DNA of 64,000 nt from Sesamum alatum (taxonomy: Eukaryota > Streptophyta > Magnoliopsida > Lamiales > Pedaliaceae): the NCBI GenBank assembly GCA_034509735.1, contig JACGWO010000001.1:28461966-28525965 (forward strand), read 5' to 3'. The translations under genes and the position numbers were made by a program. The notes below the pieces were generated by a model. It made no database searches and had not been told where the DNA came from. It was given only the letters and a program-made list of their open reading frames with translations. Below, one piece after another: positions 22,735-36,006 of the stretch. Numbering within the stretch: the stretch's first letter is position 1; each line of letters starts with the position of its first letter.

Positions 22735-23533
22735 TGAGATTTCTCAAGTTAAGAGGTGATAATTATAAAGTGTGGACGGAGATAATTCAAATCATTTCGG
22801 CTACATAGGCATTGATTATCTTATAAGGAAGATGAACCGACTCCCATTACTGAAACTAGCCAGTCGGATGAGATTGATCTTCATGAAAAGTGGGAGCGAT
22901 CTAATCGCCTCGTGTGATGTTCATAAAGTATAAATGACTAGTTTGTGTCTTTAGATAAGTATTAGGGAGTCAGTTGATTAGTATGAAAGTGCTCGTAAGT
23001 TGCTGAAGTATAGATGACCAGTTTGTGTCTTTAGATAAAGCACTTGCTAACACCGTGACTATGAGATTCACATCTTAAAAACTCACAGATATAAAAGTGG
23101 TGTGTGTCATCACATTAGGCAAATTAAGACATTGAGGGTTAACGAAAATCTTTTGAAGTTTATATGTCTCAATCTTTTCTTGTGCATTATATGTTGAATA
23201 CCTTACCACTTCAATGTACTCCTTTCAAAATCTCTTACAACACACATAAGGATGAATTTCAATTAATGAACTCATAACCATGCATCTACAAGAGGAAGGA
23301 GATTGTCTACGGAGGTTGGGGAAAGTGTGCATATAGCTACAAGGAAAGAACAAGGATCAAGTTAAGGATACAGAAAGGCGAGGTAGCTCCTCATCATGAA
23401 ATTAAGAAGGTGTTCAAGTGTTTGTTGTATAAATAAGAAGGGACACGTAAAGAAGGACTATCATATATTAGAGATTTGGTTTGAAAGAAAAAGAAACTTT
23501 CTTATGTTTGTTACGAATCCAATATCAGGGTAA
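22735..23533 (+). pseudogene. Fossil copia gag (UBN2-type)
   Basis: In plus frames with shifts the text follows copia gag: FLRLRGDNYKVWTEII, then EIDLHEKWERSNRL, then a stretch like HYMLNTLPLQC, NELITMHLQEE, and a decayed zinc knuckle region (caagtgtttgttgtataaataagaaggg, with the expected Cys spacing broken). There are stops and deletions throughout and no long frame. A solo LTR is inserted at its end. It lies about 480 bp downstream of the GH3.10-like gene. Confidence 0.72.
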
Positions 23534-23538
23534 TACCC

Positions 23539-25062
23539 TGTTCGAATAGGTGACCAAAAAGTCAATGTGGTTGGTTGTTCCGAGAACCATTCCCCAATCT
23601 TTGAACAATAGTAATATTATGTGATGAATGTAGTAAGGTCATCATTAGCAACAATGAGTTTGTTGTGCTTGTTGCTAGCATTCAACGTGGTTTCATTGTC
23701 ACAACAAATGCCCACGACCAAACATATGAATCCAAGAAGTTGGACTGCGCATAGGTTGGCGGTCATGGAACCAACTTCTGTGGATCGGTCTAAAACACTC
23801 CAAGTCGAGGACCTCGAGATTGGGTATCGAGGGTCCTATAGAGACTTGCACTAAGGATTGCATTCATTAGATGAGTATCGTGTTTTATCGGTGACAAACG
23901 TTGGGTGTCTATGCAATATTAGTGGGTTAGTTGACAACAGTGTCGGCAGACTGAGGTGACTCATGGGAATCGTCATATGGAAGCCACACGGGCTTGGTCG
24001 GTATGACTGGTATTCCCGATTCCTATAGTACAGGATTAGTCAACGGACTTGAGGAATCACGACAGTCGCTTGCGAATGAAGGCTGCATCTTGGATCTGGA
24101 GAGCAGTGATTGTGTCGTAAGACATGGTCATCAGAAGCCTTGTTCAGTGCAGTCGGAGTACATAGAGAGGACAGTGGATTCCAAGACAGGATCTGCCCCT
24201 GTCAAAGATTATGACAGCGAGATCTCCTATGCGCTCTGAGATGGTTTAGACTCTCAAAGTCGGTGGCCATAGCATTTGATTGGGAGGGAAATGATTTCAT
24301 ACGTCAATCATAGAGTTTAAACATATCTCGAGTTTGAAACATAGATGCCTAGTCAAGGATGGGACCCGACGTCCTATTCCATACAGACTAAGGCCTGGAG
24401 ACAGGCGACAGTAGGACCGTACCTGTATGTAACTCGGAGCATAAATGTTCACGTCATATATTCACCTAGTCTCTAGTGCCGTAGACCGTTGCTAGACGAC
24501 CACCCATGGTGATGGGTTTGGTTATGGGATAACAGGAAATAGGTTCAAGTCTGCCTGAGGGTGAACCTAAAGAGTTACGCACAATTAACTGGAAGTGAAG
24601 GACTTATTTTAAAATTAATTCCAGGAGACGAAACAATTTAATTGGATTAAAATGATCCTTTTTTGGAGTGACAAGCCGACATCGATTAAATGGATTAATC
24701 CGACTTGGTTCATAAATTATCTTTATGAATTTAGAAGTTGAGCTTTCCCTTTTTAATTAGATTAAAAAGTGGAAATTATTATTTTGGACATAAGTATTAA
24801 ATTAGATTTAATACATAAAGTCCATTGGACCTTGGGCCATTTAAATTAGATTAAATAAGCCCACTCCATAAAGCCCATCAAGGTTGGATGGACGAGATTT
24901 GATCGGAGAGGTTTTGAGATGGAGGGTTAGGATTCCTCCGAGGATGAGGTCTGACTAGGTCAAATCCCTAGTTGATGAGGATGTATCTCTTTGGAAGAAT
25001 TTTTTTAGGATTATATGAACTAGTTATATAAATACTCAGACACACACAACTTTTCCATCTTG

Positions 25063-25105
<43 letters not shown>

Positions 25106-25581
25106 CACTTTTATACACTTCTCCAAAATTTTCTTTTGTTCTTCTTGATTCATTCTAGGTAGAATATTAGAGACATTGGTAGCGTTAATCAATATCATTG
25201 TACCGATGTCTCTTCTCTTCTCTCCTAAACGACTTCTTGCTAGCACGAGAGTTCGTTCATATCTAGTGAAGCGTGTGGATGTCTTTTAGAGGGTCCCTAC
25301 GTTGAGATCTTGGTGGCAAAACACGAAACAATTCATGTAGCTGAACGAAGAAAACTACGAGGGTAACATTTCCTCTTTACGCTTCTTGTTCCTCCAAAGT
25401 CTATGGCCTCCATGTTGTGTACTTTCTTGAACATGAGGTATACCAAAAGCCCGGGAGAATCAAGGGCACACCCCTTGATCCGTTTTCCATGTTTAATGTA
25501 TACTTTAATCGCTTTTGATTTTAATTTCCCATAGCTCCTGCACTTCCACCGCGCCCCTCCCGGGCCGATCTGCTCCTTACA
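23539..25581 (+). mobile_element. Solo copia LTR with perfect 5-bp target duplication
   Basis: 2043 bp, beginning TGTTCGAATAGGTGACC and ending tgctccttaca. It is flanked by taccc on both sides (23534-23538 and 25582-25586). There is no internal copia DNA next to it, so it is the product of LTR-LTR recombination of one insertion. It has the shared block (24486-24499), the motif gggtgaacctaaagagtt, and a (TC)n run at about 25063-25102. Short frames in it are chance. Confidence 0.88.
25063..25102. repeat. (TC)n microsatellite inside the solo LTR
   Basis: About 19 TC units in the LTR. Confidence 0.88.
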
Positions 25582-25639
25582 TACCCAGCGTGCCAACTAG
25601 CTGACGGATGCTAACTAAGTAGCACGCTTTAATACACTG

Positions 25640-26060
25640 TTGCAGTATGGTCATATTTGTATCACATCAATTATATATGGCACCTTCGTTAACGTTTGGG
25701 CTATGAATATATCACATAATAGAATGAAGTCCATAAGCCATACATGAATATGGCACATCGTCATGCATATGATGGTGATCATAAAATATGCGTCCAAGGT
25801 CTTGGCCTTAAATGTTCCAAGGCAAAGATCAATGAGATGGGATATCACTGCGCTAGTGGAGACTTGCTCACACGACATACGCTCTTTTGAAGGGAACTTT
25901 TCGTTTTATGGATATTGGTGTGAGACACTAATGTGCGTGTGAGGTTTCTTGTTAGGAACAAGTCCACTGAATGGCTCCATAGAAAATTCTTTATCGGAGT
26001 GACAATGTTGAATTATTCATCTGACGCGACAGTGCAACATTAGGCCTTAGACTTTTTTTG
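25640..26060 (+). repeat. LTR fragment of the family seen in the SCAMP intron
   Basis: Its reverse complement follows 55620-55780 and 61750-61930: gtgtgagcaag, then catctcattgatctttgcct, then ttggaacatttaaggccaag. So it is a piece of a third copia LTR family in plus orientation, with neither end kept. The minus frame at 25651-25878 is part of this and not a gene. Confidence 0.6.
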
Positions 26061-26389
26061 GGAATTTTTCTAAACTGATTAACTTGGGACATTTTAATTT
26101 TAGTTGAGAATGGATATTTCCTAGAATTAAATGTTGCCTTGTTAATTATGGAAAAGGATTTTTTCAATAAAAATCGTTTTGCATAGGTTGCACCATTATC
26201 AAAGGTTTTTTTGGTGTATATTTTACATATAAATTCTGCACTTATTTTATAGTATGGGATATTATAAAAGTTTGAGTAGCATGTTTTACATGGGATATGT
26301 ATTTATGCTATTTGTGTTAATTGGATTGACAAAGGATGATCACGAAGCCCTTAGACCGCATGTATGGTTTATTTAAATTTATTTGTTGG
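26061..26389. other. Unassigned AT-rich spacer
   Basis: No gene or repeat family recognised between two copia fragments. Confidence 0.4.
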
Positions 26390-27536
26390 GCTGAGGCCTG
26401 CATCTTCTTACATCTCTCGTTTTTTTCTCTGAAATAATAAGGCTTTCTTTCTCCCTCCTAATGTACTCCCCCAACTGTTGATTGTAGTTTCTTATTTTTA
26501 TGATGAAATGAGTATAGATTAGGAGTGAGGTTTTATTTTTTGTAAATAAAATCTACAAGAGAAAACAAGCCCAAGGCGTTGGAGGCCCATGGAGGAGGCC
26601 ATTAGTTGGACCACGGAGGATCTGTGGAGAGAGGCCTAGTGAGGCCCACCATGGAGAGGTCAAGAAGAGGAAGAGGATTTACAAGGCCCATTGCATGTAA
26701 TGAGTTATAAAAATCTTGTAATAACATAGGCCTACCCTTAGATTGACCATAGATTTATTGCGGGCTCAGTGGGTCGCATACGTTTGGGCTTGTGATCATC
26801 CTACAGGGGCGTGCTAGACTTTATTTGGCATGTAATGTGTTTTATACACTTTGAGTATTCTATATACTTCATGTATGTTTACATTTGCGCTTAGAATATT
26901 CCTACAATTACGCATGCAAAATTATATATATTATGTGATGAGGTCGGTCTATTAAAACTCTCACTTGGTTGGACCAAGATAGATATTAGAGCCATATAAA
27001 TGAAATAGAACTCACATTGTTCGCCCAAGCCTTCCATCCATGACGAAAGTGAGGAAGCTAGTTTCACCCAATTGCATGGTCTAACGAGTCGTGGCACATC
27101 TTTTGGACTGAAAAGAAGATGCACGATTGTTGTGAATGAAGTGAATACACTCATGTTTCGCGTCTCACAAATCGTGGGGGCGATAGTGAGTGCTATGATT
27201 CGGTTGATGGTTGGGTCTAATGCCGAGTAATGTGATTCGCTTGGAGCCCTCCGGATCACGTGAAAAGGCGAGACAAAAATAATTTGGGGATCTCATTGGA
27301 CAACAATGGTATGGAATACCTCCCACAAGGTTATTTTCCATGCAAGTTGTAAGAATGAGTATGGAGAATCTTGCTTGTGGACCCCAAGCCCACTAGGAAT
27401 CCGTTTCCTGAAACCCTATTTGAGAGAGATGGGCTTTCATAGAATTAGCGGGAGAGGTTAAGGACTAAAGACCGCGTATTAACTTGAATTTAATATTACT
27501 TCATTTGCTTATTATTTTTTGTTTTATATATTTTAG
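26390..27536 (+). other. copia untranslated leader in plus orientation
   Basis: 26400-26880 is the reverse complement of the leader of copia element 1 (about 3770-4140), and 27230-27490 is the reverse complement of 33550-33800, the leader of copia element 3. So this is the leader of a plus-strand copia copy whose 5' LTR and primer site are missing. Frames on the minus strand here (26891-27259) are not genes. Confidence 0.7.
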
Positions 27537-28043
27537 ATGTCTAAGTATCCACTTACTCCAATACAAGAGGCTAATAAGTTAAATGTAACTTACTACACGA
27601 ATTGGCTGTGAAATATTAACATGGTCATACATTTTCAGAACCTAACTCATATTCTGGATGAGGATATTCCTCAACCCTTGCCAAAAGGGTCGACAACTAA
27701 AGAACGCTTTGCGTTCAAAGGAAGACCACCGGCATGCCGCAGCATCGTACTGACCTCGATGACAAACGAGATCTAGAAGCAGTACGATAAGCATGACGAT
27801 GTTGGCTCAATTATACTTTGTCTGCATAATGTCTATGCGGTCTTGGACTAGCGTGTAAGATATGATACAACGAAGGCATTTTTGGAGCTAAGATGACGGA
27901 AGGGTCGTCTGTACAAGAACATGGAATGATGATGCTATCCCTCGTGGTGAAGCTCAAAACACCTCCATGTCGGTCTTGAAAGAGAGAAGTACATTGACGT
28001 GATCCTTCAGTCTCTTCCTCCCTCCTACGAACCATTTATTTTC
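27537..28043 (+). pseudogene. copia gag 5' part, broken, cut by an LTR
   Basis: Starts with an ATG (27537) and reads MSKYPLTPIQEANKLN, then a stop, then TNWL and NLTHILDEDIPQPLP, then VLTSMTNEI and a stop, ending with a stretch equal to VILQSLPPSYEPFI just before 28044. This is the UBN2 gag of the copia group present elsewhere (compare 10760-10800 minus). The frame is cut by the minus-oriented LTR of element 3. Confidence 0.75.
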
Positions 28044-30254
28044 TAAAAGAATCGGGTACGGCCCGGGAACGCAACGGAAGTGTAAAAACGTGAATTTAAA
28101 GGCGTAATTTAAACGAGTTCAAAGGGGTGTTCCCTTTGAAGTTCCCGGGCGTTCGGTGCATGTCAAGAGTATGAATAAAAGAGGAGAAGATGTTGGACAT
28201 GTGGCTAAAGGATTAAAAACAAAAGATACATAAAATGTAAATAGAAACCAACCTTTGTTCGTTTTTACGTAGAACGGCTTCTAGCGTTGTTCCTTCTTTT
28301 CTTTCTTGTATGTCCACTTGAAAGCTCAAAGTAGAACTCCTCTAATTTGTCCACACCACACCATGGAAGAGTTCTTTAAATTATTGCTAGATAGTAGTAG
28401 AGAAGAAGAAGAAGAAACAAATAATTCCAAATGAACACTATTGATTAGTGCTTTTGGAATGTTTTAGTTCAAACCTTTCCAAAATGTATGAACACAAAAA
28501 GGGAGAAAATTTTTAGAGATTTTGGAGAATTTTTGATGGAAAATTCGTGCAAGACCAAGGCCATATATGTGAATAGTTTTGTGTATGTAGAGTTGTTGAA
28601 TTCTAAATTCAACTTCTCTTGTCAACTTCGAAAGCAACCTATATACACACACCACTATCTACATAACCATGCACCATTATAGCAAATAAAACCACGCACC
28701 AAACCATATAAAGGCTGGTCACATGTGCCTCACATGTGGAAGATTTTAATTCTTCCTTCACTTGCTATAAATTGAATTTTTCCATGGACTAGGACTACTA
28801 GTTTTGGACTTTTATTTAATCTAATTAAATTAAGTCCAAAAAAAGTCCATTGGGCATTAATTAATCCAATTGAAACCCATAAGTTTATTTAATCCAATTA
28901 AATAAATATAAGTCCAAACTCTTATTAGTTGATCCAATCAATTAATTCATCCAAACCCGATAAATCAATCCAATTAATTTATAGGTTCTGAGTCCAAAAA
29001 TTAAATAATCCAATTAATTAATTCTTGGACCATCCATCAAATTTATTTCTCAATAAATGATCCGATCATTTATTTTTCTTCTTGAATTAATTTAATCCAA
29101 TTAAGTTAATTCGCTTCTTCTAGAATGAATTCCAAATTAATTCTACCAATTCCATAGTGATTTGCGTGTGACTCATTAGGTTCACTCTCAGCTAGACTTG
29201 GGCTTGTGTCCAACACAATTGATCAATTAAATCCAATTTAATCAACTATTTCTCAATTAACCATTAATCGGATAACGCTCTTTACCATGGGTGACCGTCT
29301 AGCAACGACCCATTGCACTAGAGACTAGGTGAATGTTGGCGTGAACATTTAGGCTCCCGAGTTTCATACGAGTATGATCCTTCCATCATCCGTCTCCTGG
29401 TCTAAGTCTAGGGCATGGAATTGGGTGTCGGTTCCCATCATGGACTAAACAACTATGCTCAATAACTCGAGATACGTTTGCTCTATTGATCGACGTAGGA
29501 AATGATTCCCTACTCGATCAATCGTTGTGGCCACAGACTTAAAGAGCTTAAACCGTCTTAGAGCGCATAGGAGACTCGACTGTCATATACTGACAGGTGA
29601 CGGATCCTATCTTGGAATCCACCGTCCTTGGTACATATTCCGACTGCATTGGATAAGGCTTATGATGAACGTTTCCCAGATACGGGTATCTCTTGCGAGA
29701 CCCTAGATACAACCATCATATGCATGTGACTGCCATGATTCCTCAAGTCCGAGGACTAATCTCATAATATCGGAGCTGAGAATTCTAGTCATACCGACCA
29801 AGCCTCCAAGGCTTCCATATGACGATTCCCGCGAGTAAGTTCAGTCAGTTGACGCCCTTGTCAACTAACCTACTAATACTGCATAGACGTCCAATGTCTC
29901 TCGCCGATAAAACATGGCACTCATTCAATGAATGCAATCCTTAGTGCAAGTCTCTATAGGACCCTCGATGCTTGTCTCGAGGTCCTCGACTTAGAACGTT
30001 TCAGACCAACCCTCAGAAGTTGGTTTCATAGTTGTCATCCAATGCGCAGCCCAACTACATGGGTTATCCAATTGGTCTTTGGGCATTTGTTGTGACCTTA
30101 AAACACCATTTAACGTAATCAGTAAGCACAGCAAACACATAGTGCCACGGATGAATACTTACTATATTCATCAAATTAATATTACTTTAACAAAGATTGC
30201 TAAATAGTACCCAAAACGCCAATTCAATTGGCTTTCTGGTCACCTATTCTAACA
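28044..30254 (-). repeat. 3' LTR of copia element 3
   Basis: 2211 bp. Left edge taaaagaatcgggtacggcc (G of the usual TG lost); right edge ttctaaca. Akin to the element 1 LTR but clearly diverged. Stem-loop block at 29295-29308. Frames within (28464-28682) are not genes. Confidence 0.85.
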
Positions 30255-32640
30255 ATCTCCCACTTGACCTAAAGTCAATCACCCATGTCGCTCAAACTTA
30301 TTTGAGCATGAGTAATCTGCGATATCCGGCTCGGTCACACGAGTCTGCCTTATTTCTGCCAAGATGATGCGGTCCAACCGCACATCACCTCTTCATACCA
30401 TTGCTCCAAGCAAACGGTACTGTCTAAGAATTTTCCTGGATCTGTGATGAGATCTCGTCCATTAGCTTTCACTATAGCCATGTTGTTATCCTCCAAGGTA
30501 ACTACTGACTTTGCCGTGCTAGGCACCACACCTAACCATTGGATGTGGTTTTTCATCCAAACCACTTTACAGAGCAACTTCTAAAGTTGCCATACATTTA
30601 ACTTTCATGGTCCGTTGTGGTATCCCGCTTGAAACCTTTCCAAGCCACCACCTTACCATTAAGCCTGAATATATGTTCATACTGAGACTACATATTATTC
30701 ACAATATCCTGGAAGCTAGTATCACTATAGCCTCCCAGAATCAACTCTTCATTGAACGTGCATCAAAAACACTTCTTTAATCCTTATTCAGGTATTAAAG
30801 ACTGTTCTCAACAATAGTCTACTGTCTCTTTGGTACACACCCGATTTCTGTCGTTATGCCCAAAGCATACACAACATCGAGTCCAATGTACCAAACAACA
30901 TACTCATGCTGCCTACGGCAAAGACGTAGGGGATGTCAAACATCTAAGCTTCTACATCAGTCAACCTTGAGTGAGTCTCGGACAACTTAACCCTATGTAT
31001 AGGAATACAATTCCTTCTTTCATGGAGAATTGCGTGAACAACATTCGTGTTTCAGTGTTTCCTAACATCTTAAATTCATTTCAATGAATAAGACGTTACA
31101 CACTTTAAACACTAGGAACACAACCAAACTCCTTCTGACCCTCAAGCTCGTTACTGATCGAGTCATACCCCGCATGAACTCATCAAAATGAATATTCCAG
31201 TTACATAGAGTTTCAAACATAGTTTGAATTCCATGTCGAATCACACGGATCCAAGCCATTGATTCAATCCAATGTCCAACATTGTTTCTCCTTATGTCTT
31301 TTAGATTGTAATCCAATTGACCCGGACTGACCCAAAAACCTGTACCTCTCAGGTATCTAAGATATTCTGGTCATCCTTAGGAGAAATGGAATATAGTAAG
31401 TGAGCAAACTTGATTTCAAATGATGTTTGCAATATCGTACTGAGGTGTCGCTCTACTTGATTCCTCAAGGAGCTACTCATCACACCGGTTATCCTCTGAA
31501 ATCCAATTTCCCTTAGGAAAACACTCGAACCTGTGCAAACCTAGTTTGCCTCTCACTAGTCCCTTGACGTATGCAAGACCATCCCACATACTCAAGTACT
31601 TTGTAGGATACAGGCTTGCCATGCCATATCCAATATGGCATCTGGGCCATGATCTTTAGAAAGTGCCATGTTTTACAACTTGGTTACTATCTTAAGAACA
31701 TACCCAGATGGGCCAAGGTAGTTCAGTGAAACACCGATCGAACCATGTCCAACAAGGTTCGATTCCTCCCTTATCAGAGATGTCGTTCAATTGTGGCGTT
31801 CCAATAAGAATTCCACTGAGTGAGAATTCCATTCCCATTTAGATACATCAAAAACTCCCACTAAATACACACCACTCGATCCAATCGAAGGTTAATTTTG
31901 CAACCAGTTATGTTACCACTTCAAATCTAATTCCCCGAGCCTTCCAAAGGCCCTTAGACTTATGAACCCTCTACTGGTCTTGTGTATTAAGTGACCTATA
32001 GATGTCCGACTGGATGCAATCCAACAAACCACTAGCAAGTATACTTTATCCTACAAAGAGCTTCTTGGCCATCTTCCTGCTCCGGAAGGACTTAAAAGCT
32101 AGCAGGCTCAAATTATCTATTTCTAGACTCCTTGAATCTACTAACCTCCTTATCCTATCTAGAGGAATGTGACCTAGCTTTGCATGCCAAATCTGTGAGT
32201 TTATCTTGATTATCCATTTTATCATTTGTTTTGAGCATTCATAATCTAATTGTGGTATAATATTGAAACAATTATGCAAACAACCTAGCAGACAAGAATA
32301 ACCATTCTTTGTCAAATAAAAGAAATTTTTATTGATAAAAAACATGTAATCATAATTGTCCAACAATAGAAAAATATAATTTGATCATGCTAGGTTACAT
32401 AATTGTGACCTATCAACTCTATCCTAACATGATCACTAATAGCTAAGCCTTACTAGTCTTATAGCTTCTATAGCAATAGCCCAGCCATTGCCAGCTTTAG
32501 AACCATCTCCGTCTTAACCTTCTACTCCTTTCCATCACCTGCAAACCCTTTGCAGATATGAGCTCTACAGCTAGTATCCAATAACCAAGAGTAGAATAGT
32601 AATCATGTTAAAGCTCAAATCAAATGTACCTTGGTTGGAG
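30255..32640 (-). pseudogene. copia pol remnant of element 3
   Basis: On the minus strand: pre-integrase open at 32366-32046 (IWHAKLGHIPLDRIRRLVDS, which resembles the GAG_pre-integrs His/Cys region), integrase decayed between about 32040 and 31550, RT pieces at 31400-30780 (an open frame at 31316-31062), and RNase H near 30700-30450 (ends VVWMKNHIQWLGVVPSTAKSV). Many stops. Confidence 0.75.
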
Positions 32641-33450
32641 AAGAGTTTAGGACACTCCCTCTTCCAATACCCCTTCTCACGGCAATATATGAAAACATCT
32701 TTTGCAATCCTTCACTGCTGAACCGCCTTCCTCTTTCCTTTGCCCATGCCTAGCATGGCAACATAAGCGCTCTTAGTGCTTGCAGCGGCTGATTCTGTGT
32801 TACCCTTCTTCCTCTTCCAGCGTCCAACCCCTTTGTCTTTCGCTCTTGAGGTTGAAGCCTTCCCCACCAATACCGACGGCGTAGACTTTTCAATCGTTGC
32901 CTCGTATTGGACCAACATGTTTATCAACTCATTAAGGTCTTTTTTCAAGCCCATTCTTGTTATAGTTAACGATACACGAGTCATAAAAGAGAGAAAGAGA
33001 CTAAAGGATCACGTCGATATACGTCTCCTTTCCAAGATCAGCTCGGAGGTCTTTGAGCTTCTCCACTAGGGATAGCATCATCACTCCATGCTGGTGTACA
33101 GACGACCCTTCTATCCTCTTAGCTCCGTAAAATGCCTTCGCCCAAGCATATCTAATATGTCAGTCAGGTACATCATAAACATCTTTCATGCGGAGCATTG
33201 AGCAGACATCATCCAACCGATTATACTATTTCTGGATCTCATTAGTCATGGATACCAGTATGATGTTGCGGACCTTGCGGTTGTCCTCCTGCCATTCATT
33301 GAACGTCAAACGCTCTTCTGGTGAGGACCCTGCGGCAAGACCAGAGGAAGAGGCTTATCCAGAATGTAAGCCTGGTTTTCGAAATCAAGGACAATCCATA
33401 GATTTTGCAGTCAATCGTTATAGTTTGTTCCATCAAATTAATTAGTTTCA
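32641..33450 (-). pseudogene. copia gag remnant of element 3
   Basis: The frame at 32984-32712 on the minus strand gives LKKDLNELINMLVQYEATI, then SVLVGKASTSRAKDKG and a Lys-rich tail, matching the late gag of element 2 (10482-10700). Upstream (33450-32990) the gag start and the ILVSMTNEIQK-like part can be followed with frame changes. A zinc knuckle lies near 32680-32640 (decayed). Not functional. Confidence 0.72.
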
Positions 33451-34015
33451 AGAATTACAGCGAGTGGATACTTAGCCATCCACATTCAAAATGTAAAGCA
33501 GGGTGTTTAGTAGATTACTATAATATTGAATTCAAGTTAAGACTTGGTCTTTAGTCATTAACCCCTCCCACTGTTTCTTCAAGAAGCCCACCACTCTCAA
33601 GTGGGCTTTTTGGGAAACCATTTCCTAGTGGGCTTGGAGTCCACGAACGTAATTCTCCATGCCCCGCTTTTACGATTCACATGGGAAAGGCTTTGTGGGA
33701 GGTATCTAATACCATTCTCATCAAATGAGATCCCTAAGATGTTTTGCCTCGCTTCTTCACATGATCCCGAGGACTCCAAGCGAATCATGTTACTTAGCAT
33801 TATGCCCGGCCCATCAACCAAATCATATCTCAACTGTCGCCCCCCACGACTCGTGAGACAGGGAAACATGAGCATATTCCTTTGTTCATAACAATAGCAC
33901 AACTTTCTTCCATTCCAATCGTGCCATGACTCGTGAGACCACGAATGGGTGAAAGTAGCTTTCGTCCTATATTGTTATGGATGGAAGGCTTGGAATAATC
34001 AAACCATTTGATTAT
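33451..34015 (-). other. copia leader of element 3
   Basis: Reverse complement of the plus-strand leader at 27230-27540. The two opposed frames of about 100 codons at 33597-33902 are in this leader and are not genes. Confidence 0.65.
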
Positions 34016-36006
34016 TGTGGATTGTCCCGGGAAATAGCCCGAATGCGGAAGCGCGGTATAAAATTAAAATACATAGATTAAAACATGCTTTGAATTAATT
34101 AAAGAACACGTTCAAGGGGTGTACCCTTGAAGTTTTCCGGGTGTTCGGTTTATCACATGAATTAAAAGCATACAAAAATAATCATGGAGGCCATAGGGAT
34201 TAAAATAAAGAGAAACAAAAATTTAAACCGGAACCTACCGATTGTTGTTTTCGTCTTCTAACCGGTACTCGCGTTGTTCCCCGTTTTGCACCAAATCTCG
34301 TGTTCGAGATTCTCCAAACAGTAACATGCAATCCACCCACATATCTTGCACGTCGTGCTAGCGAACGAACAAGTATTTTGAAGAGGATGAATTAATCACA
34401 CGTTATTAATTAACGATATTAATTCTCCTAAGTTCAATTGTTCCAAGAACAAAAGAACAAGAAAAGATGTTTTCTTGAGAGAGAGAGAGAGGGGGGGGGC
34501 GGACGAGTGGGGAGAGAGGGAGAGCCGAAAATTTTGTGTGTGTGTGTGTGTGTGTGTTGGAATTTTCATCACCTTTCAAATAGTGAGGTGCTAGGACTAT
34601 TTATAGAGGAGGAGTTTAATCCTCTTTAAACTCCAACTCTAAAGAAGACTATTTTGACTAAGATTTTGACCTAGTCAAAGTCCTAGTCAAAGTAGTATTT
34701 GACCTAGTCAAATTAATCCTAGCCATCCATCTCTCCCTTTTCATCTCAACCATTAATTTAATTTAATGTAATATTTAAAACATATTTAAATATTCCGAAG
34801 GGCAATAAATAAATATAATAAATATAAATATTTATTCTAGGCCCATTAAATTAATTTTCTAATAAATCTAATTTATTAGATTAATCCCTTTTATCTAATA
34901 AAAGGAATTAATTCTCTCCAAGAAAATAAAGGACCCGATTAAATCCAATTTAATCATTCCATTTCTCCAATATTTAATTCTAAATTAAATACTTATTGTG
35001 TGTGGATTGTGTGTGACTCTTTAGGTTCACCTTTAAGCTAGACTTGGTCGGACTCCTAGAATCCGTCCGCTACCATGGGTGGCCATCTAGCAACGGTCCA
35101 TGGCACTAGAGACTAGGTGAAAAATTCGGGGATGAACATTTAGGCTCTAACAGTACACTTGTCCTTCTGTCTACGGTCTCACCACTTAAGGTCTAGGGCA
35201 CGGAAAATACAGGTTCCCATTTTGGACCTAAGTGTCGGTCTGTCCTTACTAAACGTCGCAAGGGAAACCTTCCCTTCTGTTCAGTTACCGTGGCCACAGA
35301 TTTTAGGGACAAGACACAGAGTATACGTGAGACTCAACTGTCAATGCCTTTGACAGGAGACAGATCCTTTCTTGGAAACTACTGTCACTTTGCACACCAG
35401 AGCTGCACTAGACATGGCTTATGACTACACAAGTGCTTCTCGGCAATCTCTCACCATATCTAAGATACAGACTTGATATACAGGTAAACTCAGCAGTTCT
35501 TCAAGTCAAAGGACTTGACCTGTACCGTTGGAACCGGGAACACACGTCTTGCCTAGCCGACCCTACTCAAGGTCCTCCATAAGACGGTTCCCGCGAGTCA
35601 CCTCAGTCAGCTGCTTCTAGCAGGCCAACCCACTAACGCTGCTTAGACGACCCTCGTCTCCCATCGATGAAATACGACAGCAGATGCTTAGTGCAAGTCT
35701 CAAGGGGAATCTCGGTACCCATTTTCGAGATTCCTTGACTTGGAGATTTCCGGACTGATTCGGCGGGATTGATTTCATGGACCTACCTCCAAGCGTAGTC
35801 CCAATCCCCGAAACATGTTTTCAGCCCGTGGGCTTTGTTCGCGTAGTGAACAGATACGTAATGCAGATTAAAGTAAACGCAAACAAAGTAATGCCAAATG
35901 AATTCACTTCTTTATTCATTAATAAATTTATCAAAATACTGAAATTGTCTAGATATAGGTTACATTTTGCCCGCCAAGATTGGCTATATGGTTACCTATT
36001 CTAACA
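34016..36006 (-). repeat. copia LTR of another family
   Basis: 1991 bp, minus strand: begins TGTTAGAATAGGTAACC, ends caatccaca. It carries the shared block (35093-35106), ggtgaacctaaagagtcacac, a GA/G run at 34478-34498 and (TG)n at 34536-34557. It is too different from 28044-30254 to be the missing 5' LTR of element 3. It is probably the 3' LTR of the copy whose RT/RNase H follows. Confidence 0.8.

Larger units (their letters stand above)
28044..34015 (-). mobile_element. Ty1/copia element lacking its 5' LTR (element 3)
   Basis: A 3' LTR (28044-30254) is followed by polypurine-type sequence, RNase H, RT relic, integrase and pre-integrase relic, gag and leader, all minus-strand. The leader runs to 34015, where an LTR of a different family begins. 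No 5' LTR or primer-binding site of its own remains. It inserted into the plus-strand gag that ends at 28043. Confidence 0.8.

Noticed and set aside
33597..33902. Opposed frames of 96 and 101 codons
   Set aside because: They lie in a copia untranslated leader that is repeated in inverted form at 27230-27490 without keeping the frame.
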